NCBI GenBank assembly: GCA_040224245.1 | Contig: JBEGIR010000002.1 | Coordinates: forward strand, 1 to 64,000 | DNA from: Puniceicoccaceae bacterium | GTDB lineage: Bacteria; Verrucomicrobiota; Verrucomicrobiia; Opitutales; JAFGAQ01 | DNA: 64,000 nt | Direction: 5' to 3' | Shown here: positions 8,722 to 18,479 of the stretch, piece by piece | How the letters are laid out: each line of letters starts with the position of its first letter | Position numbering within the stretch: the first letter of the stretch is position 1 | The notes under the pieces: generated by a model | Told to the model about the DNA's origin: nothing | What the model saw: the letters and a program-made list of their open reading frames with translations, nothing else | Databases searched by the model: none | Translations under genes and position numbers: made by a program

Positions 8722-9178
8722 CCTGCAGTTCAGGAGCATTCTGCTTAGCTCATTTCCAAACACCATATCCGCCTCGAATTGGTAAATTTCGCCACCTTGC
8801 TGCGCAAATGATTCCGTCCCATTTTTGAAACTTAACAGTTTCGACAAAGGGACAGAAGTATAGGCGCTGACAGATGCACACCCAACGGGCTGAAGTGCGG
8901 TTGCGACCCATCACCCTTAGCTGCTCAACAGAAATCCACCTCGATTTCATGTGCAAAAAGTTCACTGCAGGGTACTTCCATACTTCACTGCAAAGCCATC
9001 AATACTGCCTTCCAGGAGCTATTTTTAAGCAGGTTTCGACGATTCTCCATCCATTCAAGAATCTCTGAAACAATTCAAACTCCTCAACGTAATCATGAAT
9101 AACAATCAAATTGGCATAGATTCCGATAGGAGAACTGAATTCATTCAAAAATTGCTCCCACCCTTTTCCCAATTCACC
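8722..9178. other. Intergenic stretch before the RND operon
   Basis: No gene is supported. A GAAACT/AGTTTC hairpin lies at 8827-8842 with no T run after it. The region should carry the promoter of the efflux operon, but no convincing -35/-10 pair or operator stood out. A longer start for the outer-membrane gene (9095) is possible. Confidence 0.4.
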
Positions 9179-10615
9179 ATGTCGCTCCAACGTATCTTTG
9201 TTCCCGTCCGCTGCCTCTGGCTTCCATTTCCGGCTTTTGCCACTGGAGTCCTGCTCTTGAGCAGCTGCACAACCTCCGTGCAGCCCATCAACCCACCTGA
9301 ACGCATCACCTCACTGCAGCCAGACTCCTGGGCAGCAACCGAAAATGCACCAGAAACCCGATTCACCATGATTTCCACCGAGAATCCGCACGACTGGATC
9401 CGGCGCTTCAAGGACAGCACACTGGACGCACTGATTTCCGAAGCGCTTCGCCACAATCCGGATCTCAAGGTGGCGGCCGCCCGACTCGAAAGTGCTCGAC
9501 AGATTCTGCGTTCAACACGAGCGGACCTCTACCCATCTCTGGGCATTGAGGGTAGCGGCAGTCGCACGGAATCTCGCCCACAGGGAGCACCGACCCGCAC
9601 GACTGATGTGTATAGCCTGGGGTTGGGAGCGTCCTGGGAACTGGACCTCTGGGGACGCATTCGCAACGACGCCTCCGCAGCTGTTGCAGAACAGGATGCG
9701 ACTGGGTTCGATTTACTCCAGGCGCGCCATGCCCTGATTGCAGGTGTCGGCAGCACTTGGTACCAAACCATCGCAGCTGCAGAGCAACTGCAATTGGCTC
9801 ATGAAACGCTCGAAAACTATCGCTCGACCACGGCCTTGATTCAGAACCGCTTTGAGCGGGGCATTGACTCTGCACTCGATTACCGGCTTGCTGCGGCCAA
9901 CGCGGCCACTGCTGAAAGCACATTGGCGCGACGTGAGGAGGCGTTTAAACGCAGCTTACGTGCACTGCAGATCCTCATCGGACGCTACCCGGATGCAGAA
10001 CTTGAAGTGCCCACCCAACTGCCGGACTTGCTCGACAACGCACCTGCTGGAATTCCCGCACAAGTGATCGAGAGACGTCCGGATGTTCGCGCTGCGATCC
10101 ACCGCATCGCAGCGGCATCCCACGCGATCAAGGCCTCCTCCCGGGTTCGCCTGCCGTCGATCCTGCTCACCGGAAGTGCCGGCCTGCAGAGCGAAGCCTT
10201 TCGAGATCTGCTCGATAGCGATACCGAATCCTGGAACGTGGCACTCACCGTAAACCAACCCGTGTTCACTGGTGGTCGTCTTGATGCCAACGTGCAGCGT
10301 TCCCGCGCCCTTTTCGAGCAGGCACAGGCCCGCTACGAGCAGGTCGTCTTGCAGGCTTTTTTTGAGATCGAACAGGCACTCGATGCGGATCTCACCTTTG
10401 CCGCGCTGGAGCGCTCAGCACAGGAGGCTGCCAGTCAGTCAGCCGAGGCCGAACAACTCGCCTGGCAACAGTACACCTCCGGACTCATCAATATCGTTAC
10501 GGTGCTCGAGTCTCAGCGCTTTGCGTTGAACGCAAGGCAAAGCCTCATTGAGGCCCGCAACGCTCGCCTTCAAAACCGTATTCAGCTTTTCCTCGCCCTT
10601 GGGGGTGATGCCTGA
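9179..10615 (+). CDS. RND efflux outer-membrane lipoprotein, NodT/OprM family
   Basis: A 478-residue outer-membrane channel of the TolC superfamily, first gene of a tripartite efflux operon. The signal ends in the lipobox LLLSSC, so the protein is lipid-anchored, as in OprM and NodT. Two OEP repeats follow: LISEALRHNPDLKVAAARLESARQ marks the first helical hairpin, and VIERRPDVRAAIHRIAAASHAIKASSRVRLPSILLTGSAG is the standard motif of the second. It ends RIQLFLALGGDA, the typical NodT C-terminus. The ATG at 9179 gives a 29-residue signal; the start at 9095 would put 28 polar residues before it. The adaptor gene starts 50 bases downstream. Confidence 0.9.
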   Translation: MSLQRIFVPVRCLWLPFPAFATGVLLLSSCTTSVQPINPPERITSLQPDSWAATENAPETRFTMISTENPHDWIRRFKDSTLDALISEALRHNPDLKVAAARLESARQILRSTRADLYPSLGIEGSGSRTESRPQGAPTRTTDVYSLGLGASWELDLWGRIRNDASAAVAEQDATGFDLLQARHALIAGVGSTWYQTIAAAEQLQLAHETLENYRSTTALIQNRFERGIDSALDYRLAAANAATAESTLARREEAFKRSLRALQILIGRYPDAELEVPTQLPDLLDNAPAGIPAQVIERRPDVRAAIHRIAAASHAIKASSRVRLPSILLTGSAGLQSEAFRDLLDSDTESWNVALTVNQPVFTGGRLDANVQRSRALFEQAQARYEQVVLQAFFEIEQALDADLTFAALERSAQEAASQSAEAEQLAWQQYTSGLINIVTVLESQRFALNARQSLIEARNARLQNRIQLFLALGGDA

Positions 10616-10664
10616 ACCCCAAGCGTCAAAATCTCTTTTCAACAACATCCATCTGCTCACATCT

Positions 10665-11891
10665 ATGAAAAAGTTTCTGATAACGATTGCCTCCATCGCA
10701 GGAATCATCGTGCTCACTGGCATGGCGTTCGCTGGCCTGATGGCCACTAAAACCGAGCCTGAAAAACGCGAAATCGAGGTGCAACGCACCCTCGTTGAAA
10801 TCGTGCGCGCCAAACCTCAGCCCGTGTATTTTCACGTGCAAAGCCAGGGAACGGTTTCACCCCGGACCGAAACCACTCTCTTCCCTGAAGTATCAGGATT
10901 GATCACCCACGTTGCACCCTCCCTCTACGCAGGTGGGACCTTCGAAAAAGGCGAAGTGCTGCTTCAAATTGATTCAGCTGACTACGAAGCCGCAGTTATT
11001 TCAGCTGAAGCACAGCTGGCACGAGCCGAAGTGGATTATCTTCGCGAGAAAGCACTTTCAGAACAAGCGCTCAAGGATTGGGTTGCCCTCGGAAAAACTG
11101 CCGAAGAAGCTCCATCACTTGCCCTGCGGGAACCCCAGTTGAAGGAAGCGCAAGCGAATATCCGTTCTGCTGAAGCTGCGTTGGCCCGGGCCAGGCGCAA
11201 CCTCCAGCGCACCACCATCGTAGCCCCTTACGAGGGCATGGTGCGGGAGCGGTACGCCGATCTCGGTCAGGTTGTCAATCCGGGCACGCAACTCGCACAG
11301 ATCTTTGCAACCGATTTTGTCGAAATCCGCCTTCCCCTTACCGCTGAAGACTTGCTTTTCATCGATCTACCCTTCGCCTTTCGCAGCGTCGAAGATACTG
11401 CACCAGCTCCCAAAGTGATACTGGTTTCACGTTTTGGCGGCATGCAACACCAGTGGGTCGGGCATATTGTACGAACTGAGGGAACCATTGATCCGAAATC
11501 CCGCGTCATGTATGCCGTCGCCAGAGTCGAGGATCCCTATGGAAGGTACAATCCCTCGCAATCCGTACCACTCAGCATTGGCATGTTCGTGCAGGCTTCT
11601 CTGCAGGGACGAGTCTACGATCCACTCGTGGTGATTCCACGCCACGCGCTGCGGGGTTCCGATCAGGTCCTTGTCGTCAATGCGGAAGATTCGATCCACC
11701 GCCGAAACGTAGGAGTGCTGCGCACTGACGACAAATGGGCCTACCTTCAGAGCGGTATTCAACCTGGGGAACGCATTTGCCTGACCGCCCTGGAGTTTGT
11801 GGTCGAGGGCATGCCAGTCGAGGCCGTCGAAAACACCGATGTCAACCTTAGCTACTACAGCAATCACCACGATCAATTCAGCCTGAAATAG
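10665..11891 (+). CDS. RND efflux periplasmic adaptor (membrane fusion protein)
   Basis: A 408-residue membrane fusion protein that links the inner-membrane pump to the outer-membrane channel. The N-terminal segment (MKKFLITIASIAGIIVLTGMAFAGLMA) is a membrane anchor. It is followed by a split lipoyl domain (SQGTVSPRTETTLFPEVSG and later TTIVAPYEGMVRERYADLGQVVNPGTQLAQIF), between which lies an alpha-helical hairpin (ISAEAQLARAEVDYLREKALSE). Beta-barrel and membrane-proximal domains follow. The start at 10665 was chosen because the anchor begins there. It sits between the channel and pump genes in the usual operon order. The substrate cannot be told from the sequence. Confidence 0.9.
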   Translation: MKKFLITIASIAGIIVLTGMAFAGLMATKTEPEKREIEVQRTLVEIVRAKPQPVYFHVQSQGTVSPRTETTLFPEVSGLITHVAPSLYAGGTFEKGEVLLQIDSADYEAAVISAEAQLARAEVDYLREKALSEQALKDWVALGKTAEEAPSLALREPQLKEAQANIRSAEAALARARRNLQRTTIVAPYEGMVRERYADLGQVVNPGTQLAQIFATDFVEIRLPLTAEDLLFIDLPFAFRSVEDTAPAPKVILVSRFGGMQHQWVGHIVRTEGTIDPKSRVMYAVARVEDPYGRYNPSQSVPLSIGMFVQASLQGRVYDPLVVIPRHALRGSDQVLVVNAEDSIHRRNVGVLRTDDKWAYLQSGIQPGERICLTALEFVVEGMPVEAVENTDVNLSYYSNHHDQFSLK

Positions 11892-11939
11892 GTCCATGTT
11901 GATCAACATCCCCCTTCATCCCTTCTTCGTTTTCCCGTT

Positions 11940-14900
11940 ATGCAACACCATCCCGACCCTGAACCCGCTTCCGACCGAGGCATCATCAGCTGGTTCGCAC
12001 GCAACCACATCGCCGCCAATCTGCTCATGCTGGCGATTCTCTTCATCGGAATCACGAGTGCACTCCATATCCGCAAAGAGTTTTTTCCACAGGTAGCGCT
12101 CGATTCGATTCGCATCGGCGTTCCCTATCTCGGTGCTGCACCGCAGGAGGTAGAAGAGGGCGTGTGCGTCAAGATTGAGGAGGCTATTCAAGATATTGAA
12201 GGCATCAAACGCATCCAGTCCTGGGCCTCCGAGGGCTATGGCACCGTCGTCGTGGAGATCGAACCCGACTACGATGTCGGTCGCAAGCTCGACGAAATCA
12301 AAAATCGTGTCGATGCGATTTCTACCTTTCCTGCGGAAACAGAGAATCCCGTCATTTACGAACAGAAGATCGAGCAGGAAGTGCTCTGGATGACGGTCAG
12401 TGGCGACATGGATGAACGCAGCCTGAAGGAATTGAGCAAACAAATCCGGGAAGAACTGATCACGCTCAACCCCGCAAGCCTGGAGTCAGATCGCTCCTTT
12501 TGGGAGAAGTTGCTCTTCCCCTATTCCCGGGTGACGCAGGCACAGGTGCGCGGTGACCGGGGTTATGAAATCTCGATTGAAATCAGTGAAACCGCGCTGA
12601 GGGAATATGCGTTGACCTTTGATGATGTCGTTCAGGCCGTGCGCAACTCCTCTCTCGACCTGCCCGCAGGTTCCATCAAGACCGAAGGCGGAGAAATCCT
12701 GCTGCGCACCAAAGGGAAGGCCTACCGTGGACCCGAGTTCGAAAACATTGTGCTGCTCACCCATGAAGATGGCACACGTTTGCTGCTGGGTGAGGTTGCC
12801 AACGTCGTAGATGGTTTTCAGGACTATCAGGCACTGCTCGAGTTTGATCACGAACCCGCGCTGGCAATTCAGGTCTTTCGTGTGGGGGATCAGAATGCCC
12901 TCGATATCTCGCGCACCGTGCGGCGATTCATTGAGGTCCGCAGTGATACCCTGCCCCCTGGAGTGGAACTCAATATCTGGTTCGACTCTTCCACATTGCT
13001 CAAAGGCCGACTGAGCCTCATGCTACGAAACGCACTCGTCGGAGGAGCACTGGTCTTTCTTGCACTGGCTCTATTCCTGCGACTGAAACTGGCCTTCTGG
13101 GTCATGATGGGACTCCCCGTCTGTTTCCTCGGTGCACTCTGGGTCATGACCCTGCCGTTCTTCGATGTATCGATCAACATGATCACGCTCTTCGGCTTCA
13201 TTGTGGTGCTCGGAATCGTCGTGGACGATGCCATCGTGATCGGCGAAAATGTCTTCACGGTGACTCGCGCCGAGGGGCACAGTACCGAAAACGTGATCAA
13301 GGGTGCCCGCGAAGTCGCTACAGCTGCAACTTTTGGAGTGTTGACCACTATCGTGGCCTTCATGCCCATGCTCATGATCCCGGGAGTGAATGGAAAGATA
13401 TGGGCGCAAATCGGAATCGTCATCATCCTCTGCCTTCTCTTCTCACTCGTGGAATCCAAGCTGATCCTTCCTGCCCATCTGGCACGCATGAAGGTGAACT
13501 ACCATCGCGATTCCCACGTGGGACCCATCCTCTGGGTACAACGCAAAGTGGGCAGTGCCCTGCAATGGATCATCGAGCGACTCTATCGTCCGTGGCTGCG
13601 TTTTGCGATTGCCTACCGCTGGGTCACACTCACAGGCTTCACCGCCTTGATTGCGCTCTCCATCGCGCTCGTTCAATCCACTCAGGTTCCCTGGCAGTTT
13701 TTCCCCAACGTGCCGCTCGATGATGTCAATGTGAGGGTCGTCATGGCCGAAGGAACACCCTCACGCGTCACCCATCAGACGGCATTCTATCTTCGCGACC
13801 TCGCTGAACAGGTCAACGAAGAGATCAAAAGCACAACCCAGGACACCAACGGCATCATTGATCACACAATGGTGCTATCCTTTGATGAAAACAGTGCCCG
13901 CATCATCGTCACCCTCATGCCCGGTGAGGACCGCCACACCGATACCTTCGACTTCATCAATCGCTGGCGGGAAAAGGTCGGGCAAATACCCGGCCTCAAT
14001 GAACTTGAGTTTCAAGGCAGCACCAACAGTGGTGGACAACCGATCAACTTCCAGTTGGTGGGTAATGATTTTGAGCAGCTCGATACTGTGGCAGACCGCA
14101 TCAAGGAACAACTGGGAACTTACACTGGTGTCTTTGATATCAAGGATTCTTTCAGCACCGGCAAACAGGAACTTCGCCTCGAGATCAAACCCGAGGCTGA
14201 GGCATTGGGATTGAATCTCGGCGACCTCGCACGGCAGACCCGCTACGCATTTTACGGCGCTGAAGCCCAGCGCATTCAGCGCGGCAAGGACGAGGTCAGG
14301 GTGATGGTTCGCTATCCCGAAACAGACCGCCGCAACCTCAACACGCTCGAAACCATGCGAATCCGGACTCCCGACGGAGGAACTGTTCCTTTCGAATCCG
14401 TCGCCGTAGCGGTTCTGGACAAGGGTTACTCCACCATCCGACATGTGGATCGCAAGCGCGTGGTCAATGTGACCGCCGATGTGGACAAGGCATCGGTCGA
14501 TGCCAACCGCATCATCAAGGAACTGCAAGAGGAGTTCATTCCCGATCTGTTGCGTCGCTATCCTGGCGTCAAATACGAAATCGAGGGCGAAAGCCGGGAA
14601 CAGAATGAAGCGATGGGTGCGCTCAGCAGGGGCATGCTGATCTCGCTGTTTCTAATCTTTGCCCTGATGGCGATCCCTCTGAGTTCCTACATCAAACCTT
14701 TAATCATCATGTCCGTGATCCCATTCGGAATCGTCGGTGCTATCTTCGGACACTGGCTCATGGGCATGCCTCTGAGTGTTCTTTCAATCTGTGGCATGAT
14801 GGCACTTTCCGGGGTTGTGGTGAACGACAGTCTGCTCATGGTCGATTTCATCAACAAACGCGAGCAGCGGGGCATGGATCGAATGGAAGCCATCCTCGAA

Positions 14901-15185
14901 GCGGGTCCAGCCCGTTTTCGCGCGATCCTACTGACCTCGTTCACAACCTTCTTCGGATTGCTTCCCATGCTTTGGGAACCCAGCCTGCAGGCAGCGTTTC
15001 TCAAACCCATGGCAACCTCCCTCGCCTTTGGCATTCTTTTCGCAACTGTGATCACCCTGATCCTGGTTCCATCAATCTACCTGATCGTAGATGATTGCGT
15101 TGCACTGCTAGGACGACTGGTCCGCTTTCCTGGCACGATGGGGAGGAGGCTTCGAAACCGTCGGGCGTTCCTGTCTCAAGCCTGA
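11940..15185 (+). CDS. RND efflux pump, AcrB/HAE1-like inner-membrane transporter
   Basis: A 1081-residue proton-driven exporter. TM1 follows IISWFARNHIAANLLMLAIL, then the first large periplasmic domain, a bundle of TM helices from about residue 355, a second periplasmic loop, and a second TM bundle from about 900. The paired Asp residues of the proton relay are at 429-430 in TM4 (GIVVDDAIVIGENV). The opening motif PQEVEEGVCVKIEEAIQDIEGIKRI differs from classic drug pumps such as AcrB and belongs to a group common in environmental bacteria, so drug export should not be assumed. It is the last gene of the operon and converges on an esterase gene 30 bases away. Confidence 0.9.
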   Translation: MQHHPDPEPASDRGIISWFARNHIAANLLMLAILFIGITSALHIRKEFFPQVALDSIRIGVPYLGAAPQEVEEGVCVKIEEAIQDIEGIKRIQSWASEGYGTVVVEIEPDYDVGRKLDEIKNRVDAISTFPAETENPVIYEQKIEQEVLWMTVSGDMDERSLKELSKQIREELITLNPASLESDRSFWEKLLFPYSRVTQAQVRGDRGYEISIEISETALREYALTFDDVVQAVRNSSLDLPAGSIKTEGGEILLRTKGKAYRGPEFENIVLLTHEDGTRLLLGEVANVVDGFQDYQALLEFDHEPALAIQVFRVGDQNALDISRTVRRFIEVRSDTLPPGVELNIWFDSSTLLKGRLSLMLRNALVGGALVFLALALFLRLKLAFWVMMGLPVCFLGALWVMTLPFFDVSINMITLFGFIVVLGIVVDDAIVIGENVFTVTRAEGHSTENVIKGAREVATAATFGVLTTIVAFMPMLMIPGVNGKIWAQIGIVIILCLLFSLVESKLILPAHLARMKVNYHRDSHVGPILWVQRKVGSALQWIIERLYRPWLRFAIAYRWVTLTGFTALIALSIALVQSTQVPWQFFPNVPLDDVNVRVVMAEGTPSRVTHQTAFYLRDLAEQVNEEIKSTTQDTNGIIDHTMVLSFDENSARIIVTLMPGEDRHTDTFDFINRWREKVGQIPGLNELEFQGSTNSGGQPINFQLVGNDFEQLDTVADRIKEQLGTYTGVFDIKDSFSTGKQELRLEIKPEAEALGLNLGDLARQTRYAFYGAEAQRIQRGKDEVRVMVRYPETDRRNLNTLETMRIRTPDGGTVPFESVAVAVLDKGYSTIRHVDRKRVVNVTADVDKASVDANRIIKELQEEFIPDLLRRYPGVKYEIEGESREQNEAMGALSRGMLISLFLIFALMAIPLSSYIKPLIIMSVIPFGIVGAIFGHWLMGMPLSVLSICGMMALSGVVVNDSLLMVDFINKREQRGMDRMEAILEAGPARFRAILLTSFTTFFGLLPMLWEPSLQAAFLKPMATSLAFGILFATVITLILVPSIYLIVDDCVALLGRLVRFPGTMGRRLRNRRAFLSQA

Positions 15186-15215
15186 AACAGGACACTCTCT
15201 GCTCCCCGCAGCGAC

Positions 15216-16292
15216 TCAACGCTCCAACGCTTCCCGAAAGCTCGGAGCCAGTTGTCGTGCGATTTCTTCATGTTCTGATGCGACCGGGTGTGCATCCTCC
15301 GGTCGCCCGGGGAAGTGACCCAATTTCAGGAACTGCACACGCTCACTTCCTACAAATTCCACAACCTGTTTCAGATAGTGATTGAGTGCCGAACGCTTGA
15401 CTCCATCAGCCCCTTCAAGCCCAAACATCGGGGATTCGATCAAGAACACAGTCGCTTCGGGCGCATCACGCATGACTTTCCGCACCAACTCCACGTAGGC
15501 ATTCACAAATTCATTCTGATCGGGAATGCCACGGCTGAAATCATTGGTTCCCAGGCAAATACCGACCACATCCGGAACATAGACAGTATGATCCCAGCGC
15601 GACTCTGGATCATCGGCCAATGTGCGCTCATAGAATTGTGGTGCATTGTTGGTGGCCCGATTCCCCTGCCAGTCCCGAATGACTCCGCGTCCACCATAGC
15701 TCACGAGATGCACCTGCGCATCCAACATGCGAGCAATGCGATATCCGTATGAAAGCCGTGCGTTGTGCGTGAATCCACCTTCTGTCGGTCCCCCTTCACG
15801 AATGTCGCAGGCAGAACCACAGGTAATCGAATCCCCGATGAACAGTAAGCGACGTTCAGGACGTTCGGGTGCGGGGTTCCATTCTCCCTGTTCCAGGCTC
15901 AGGGACTTGAAGCGCAGCATGCCCTGCCAGGTTTCATTGCGACGAACGATGCGTACCCGGTGTATCCCCGATCCACCCTCTGCCAGCCGCACCGTTTGTG
16001 TACCTTCTTCCAGCGGAATCCAGCGAAAAGGTCCCTCATCCACGCTAACATCCAGAAAAAGATCGGACTGAAGGGCCTCCACAATCAAATCCAATCCTTC
16101 GCCTTCAAAGGCGATGTCAATCGTCACTCCCGGGAATGAAGCAATGACAGATCCATCCGCTTCCCGTTGAACCCGCCCTTCAATCTGAACCAGATCTGAA
16201 GTCAGTACGAGTGATGTTGTTTCGGCAATCAGCACATGGGGCAATAACCCGATCACCAGTGAAAATACTTCGAAAATTCGATGGGGTTTCAT
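15216..16292 (-). CDS. Secreted SGNH carbohydrate esterase, CE2-like
   Basis: A 358-residue exported esterase, likely removing acetyl groups from xylan or another polysaccharide. The start at 16292 opens a signal peptide (MKPHRIFEVFSLVIGLLPHVLIA). An N-terminal beta-jelly-roll (about 25-140) precedes the SGNH hydrolase domain, the two-domain plan of family CE2. Block I is LLFIGDSITCG with the catalytic Ser, the Gly block is in SYGGRG, block III is GTNDFS, and the His is in the C-terminal DAHPVASEHEEIA. The upstream SGNH gene ends 35 bases before this start, so both are probably one operon. Confidence 0.82.
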   Translation of the reverse strand: MKPHRIFEVFSLVIGLLPHVLIAETTSLVLTSDLVQIEGRVQREADGSVIASFPGVTIDIAFEGEGLDLIVEALQSDLFLDVSVDEGPFRWIPLEEGTQTVRLAEGGSGIHRVRIVRRNETWQGMLRFKSLSLEQGEWNPAPERPERRLLFIGDSITCGSACDIREGGPTEGGFTHNARLSYGYRIARMLDAQVHLVSYGGRGVIRDWQGNRATNNAPQFYERTLADDPESRWDHTVYVPDVVGICLGTNDFSRGIPDQNEFVNAYVELVRKVMRDAPEATVFLIESPMFGLEGADGVKRSALNHYLKQVVEFVGSERVQFLKLGHFPGRPEDAHPVASEHEEIARQLAPSFREALER

Positions 16293-16327
16293 CTTAAAAC
16301 AGTTGTAATTCAGAGATTCGACTGCCT

Positions 16328-17089
16328 TCAACGACGGGGCAGCGTGTCGAACGAGGCCATCCAGTCCAGAATGGATTCCGCCCAGATAGCGTATCCTTCA
16401 GGACTGAGGTGCAAAAAATCCGGCATCAGTGATGACGGAATGCTTCCCTGAGCATCCAGGAATTGCTCTCCGATGTCCAGAAAAGTGACGCGTTCCCAGT
16501 TGTCCACTTCCGAAACACGGGCATTGAGTTCGCGGATTTTCGCCCGGTCCGGGTGATCCGAAAATTCCGAACGGGGAAACACCCCGTAGCACGCAATCTG
16601 CGCGTTCGAGAATTTCTCCTGCAGCAGACGCACCACTTCAAATACCCCTTCAGCTACCGCTTCAGGGCCTTCGTCCGTGTGTCCAAAATTATTCGTGCCG
16701 ATGAGGCAAATGACATAGTCCGGATCCAGATTCGTCGCTGCGCCATGCTGCAAACGCCAAAGCACGTTTTGCGTCATGTCCCCACCAATGCCCAGGTTCA
16801 GACTCTGCATCGGTTCAAAGTGCTCTTTCCAGAGCGCACCTTCCCCCCAATGCCAACCTTCGGTGATGGAATCCCCGACAAACACAACTTTAGCGTCACC
16901 TTTTTCCGCCTGCTCAACCTGATCCGCGTGCATACGATACCAAGTTGCCAAGGACATCCAACTGTGGGAAACCAGTCGCGGCGCAGGCGTAACTGCCAGT
17001 GGTTGCTCAAGCGGTGAAGCCAGAAGGGTTAATACGGGGGCCAGCAGTCCGAGAACTGCACATGCAAACAAGCGCGGTGGATTCTTCAT
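16328..17089 (-). CDS. Secreted SGNH/GDSL hydrolase
   Basis: A 253-residue exported esterase of the SGNH superfamily resembling the PAF-acetylhydrolase beta/gamma type. The start at 17089 begins a signal sequence (MKNPPRLFACAVLGLLAPVLTLLASP). Blocks in order: VVFVGDSITEGWHW (nucleophile Ser), NLGIGGDMTQNVLWRL (Gly), CLIGTNNFGH (Asn), and DFLHLSPEGY with the Asp-x-x-His pair. It lacks the N-terminal jelly roll of its neighbour, so the two genes are different subtypes rather than a recent duplication. Members of this type in polysaccharide loci are often acetyl-xylan or acetyl-glycan esterases; the substrate here is inferred from context. Confidence 0.82.
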   Translation of the reverse strand: MKNPPRLFACAVLGLLAPVLTLLASPLEQPLAVTPAPRLVSHSWMSLATWYRMHADQVEQAEKGDAKVVFVGDSITEGWHWGEGALWKEHFEPMQSLNLGIGGDMTQNVLWRLQHGAATNLDPDYVICLIGTNNFGHTDEGPEAVAEGVFEVVRLLQEKFSNAQIACYGVFPRSEFSDHPDRAKIRELNARVSEVDNWERVTFLDIGEQFLDAQGSIPSSLMPDFLHLSPEGYAIWAESILDWMASFDTLPRR

Positions 17090-17272
17090 AAAATGAAACA
17101 TGTGTGTTGCAGACGGCATGCATCCCGTCTCTGGTCTTATGTTCTCATCCATTGACAGAGAGGCAATGGAAAAGAAAGGGTCGTCGCAGGTGAATGTGGT
17201 CCCCACAGCATACGTTCCTAGCCGTCGTCTGTATCAGCAGGTTTCCTGCATCGATGAGTTGTATTCACACTT

Positions 17273-17288
17273 GATTAAACGTTTTATC
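17273..17288. promoter_or_regulatory. LacI-type operator before uxuA
   Basis: GATTAAACGTTTTATC is a 16-bp palindrome with one mismatched pair and the central CG typical of LacI-family sites. Its 14-base core is identical to those at 19311-19324 and, inverted, 23409-23422. It overlaps a possible promoter, TTGATT (17271) with a 17-base spacer and CATGAT (17294), which suits repression. The uxuA start is 100 bases downstream. Confidence 0.65.
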
Positions 17289-17388
17289 GCACCCATGATC
17301 ATCTGCTTTCGAAAAGCACGCTTACCAGATCGTAAAACCCTTGCCTGGTGCTGCATTTTGACCCTGTAATGGCTGTTCCCAACTTCGT

Positions 17389-18462
17389 ATGAAATTAGGC
17401 TTAGGACTCTATCGGCACATGCTCAACGACGCGAATTTCAGCTTCGCTCGCCAGGCAGGCGCCACTCATATCGTCGCCCATCTTGTCGACTACTTCCGCG
17501 GAGGTCAGCACAGCGGTAAGGATGATCAACCCACTGGAACTGATCGAGGTTGGGGATTGGCAGGGGATCCACACCAGCTCTGGTCCATCGATGAACTGCG
17601 CGCTCTGCGACAGTCCGTCGAGAAACATGGACTCACACTCGAAGCCATTGAAAATTTCGATCCGGCTCACTGGTATGATATCTTGCTCGACGGCCCCAAA
17701 CGCGACCAGCACATCCAAAATGTCAAAACCCTCATCGCCAATGTCGGAGCTGCAGGTATTCCTGTATTCGGTTACAATTTCAGCATCGCAGGAGTCGCCG
17801 GTCGCGTGAGTGGTGCATATGCACGTGGAGGTGCGGTATCAGTGGGCATGGAAGGAAATTATGATCTTCCCATGACCCAAGGCATGGCATGGAACATGGT
17901 TGTCGAACCGGATGTTCCCGATGCTCCGATTCCGCCCGCAACTCATGAACAACTGTGGGACCGGCTTCAGCGGTTTCTCGATGAGATACTGCCAGTTGCC
18001 GAAGCCAATGGAGTAGTGCTCGCGGCTCACCCCGATGATCCACCTACCCCATTCATGCGCGGTCAACCCCGTCTGGTCTATCAACCGCGTCTCTACCAGA
18101 AACTGCTCGATCTCAAACCCAGCCCTTCCAACAAGCTGGAATTTTGCATTGGTTCGCTCGCAGAAATGACTGAGGGGGACATCTATGACGTGGTTGATAC
18201 CTATGCTGCCCAGAATGCATTGGGCTATGTACACTTTCGCAATGTGCGCGGAAAGGTGCCCACCTACAAGGAAACCTTTGTCGATGATGGTGATGTTGAC
18301 ATGCTCCGGGTACTGCAGATTCTGAAAAAACACAACTACCAGGGCGTGCTGATTCCAGACCACACCCCTCAACTCTCCTGCGATGCCCCCTGGCATGCGG
18401 GCATGGCCTATGCCATGGGTTTCATGAAAGCCGCTTTCAAAGCACTCGATATTCCATCCTGA
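17389..18462 (+). CDS. uxuA: Mannonate dehydratase UxuA
   Basis: A 357-residue cytoplasmic enzyme that converts D-mannonate to 2-keto-3-deoxygluconate in glucuronate breakdown (EC 4.2.1.8). It is a TIM barrel of the xylose-isomerase-like superfamily and matches UxuA in length and motifs: [42 protein letters not shown] and LIPDHTPQL, which supply the metal and active-site His, Cys and Asp residues. No signal peptide. It is followed 17 bases later by an SDR oxidoreductase, and a LacI-type operator lies upstream. Its presence points to glucuronate, released from glucuronoxylan, as a substrate of this locus. Confidence 0.9.
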   Translation: MKLGLGLYRHMLNDANFSFARQAGATHIVAHLVDYFRGGQHSGKDDQPTGTDRGWGLAGDPHQLWSIDELRALRQSVEKHGLTLEAIENFDPAHWYDILLDGPKRDQHIQNVKTLIANVGAAGIPVFGYNFSIAGVAGRVSGAYARGGAVSVGMEGNYDLPMTQGMAWNMVVEPDVPDAPIPPATHEQLWDRLQRFLDEILPVAEANGVVLAAHPDDPPTPFMRGQPRLVYQPRLYQKLLDLKPSPSNKLEFCIGSLAEMTEGDIYDVVDTYAAQNALGYVHFRNVRGKVPTYKETFVDDGDVDMLRVLQILKKHNYQGVLIPDHTPQLSCDAPWHAGMAYAMGFMKAAFKALDIPS

Positions 18463-18479
18463 TTCAACTTACCCCTATC

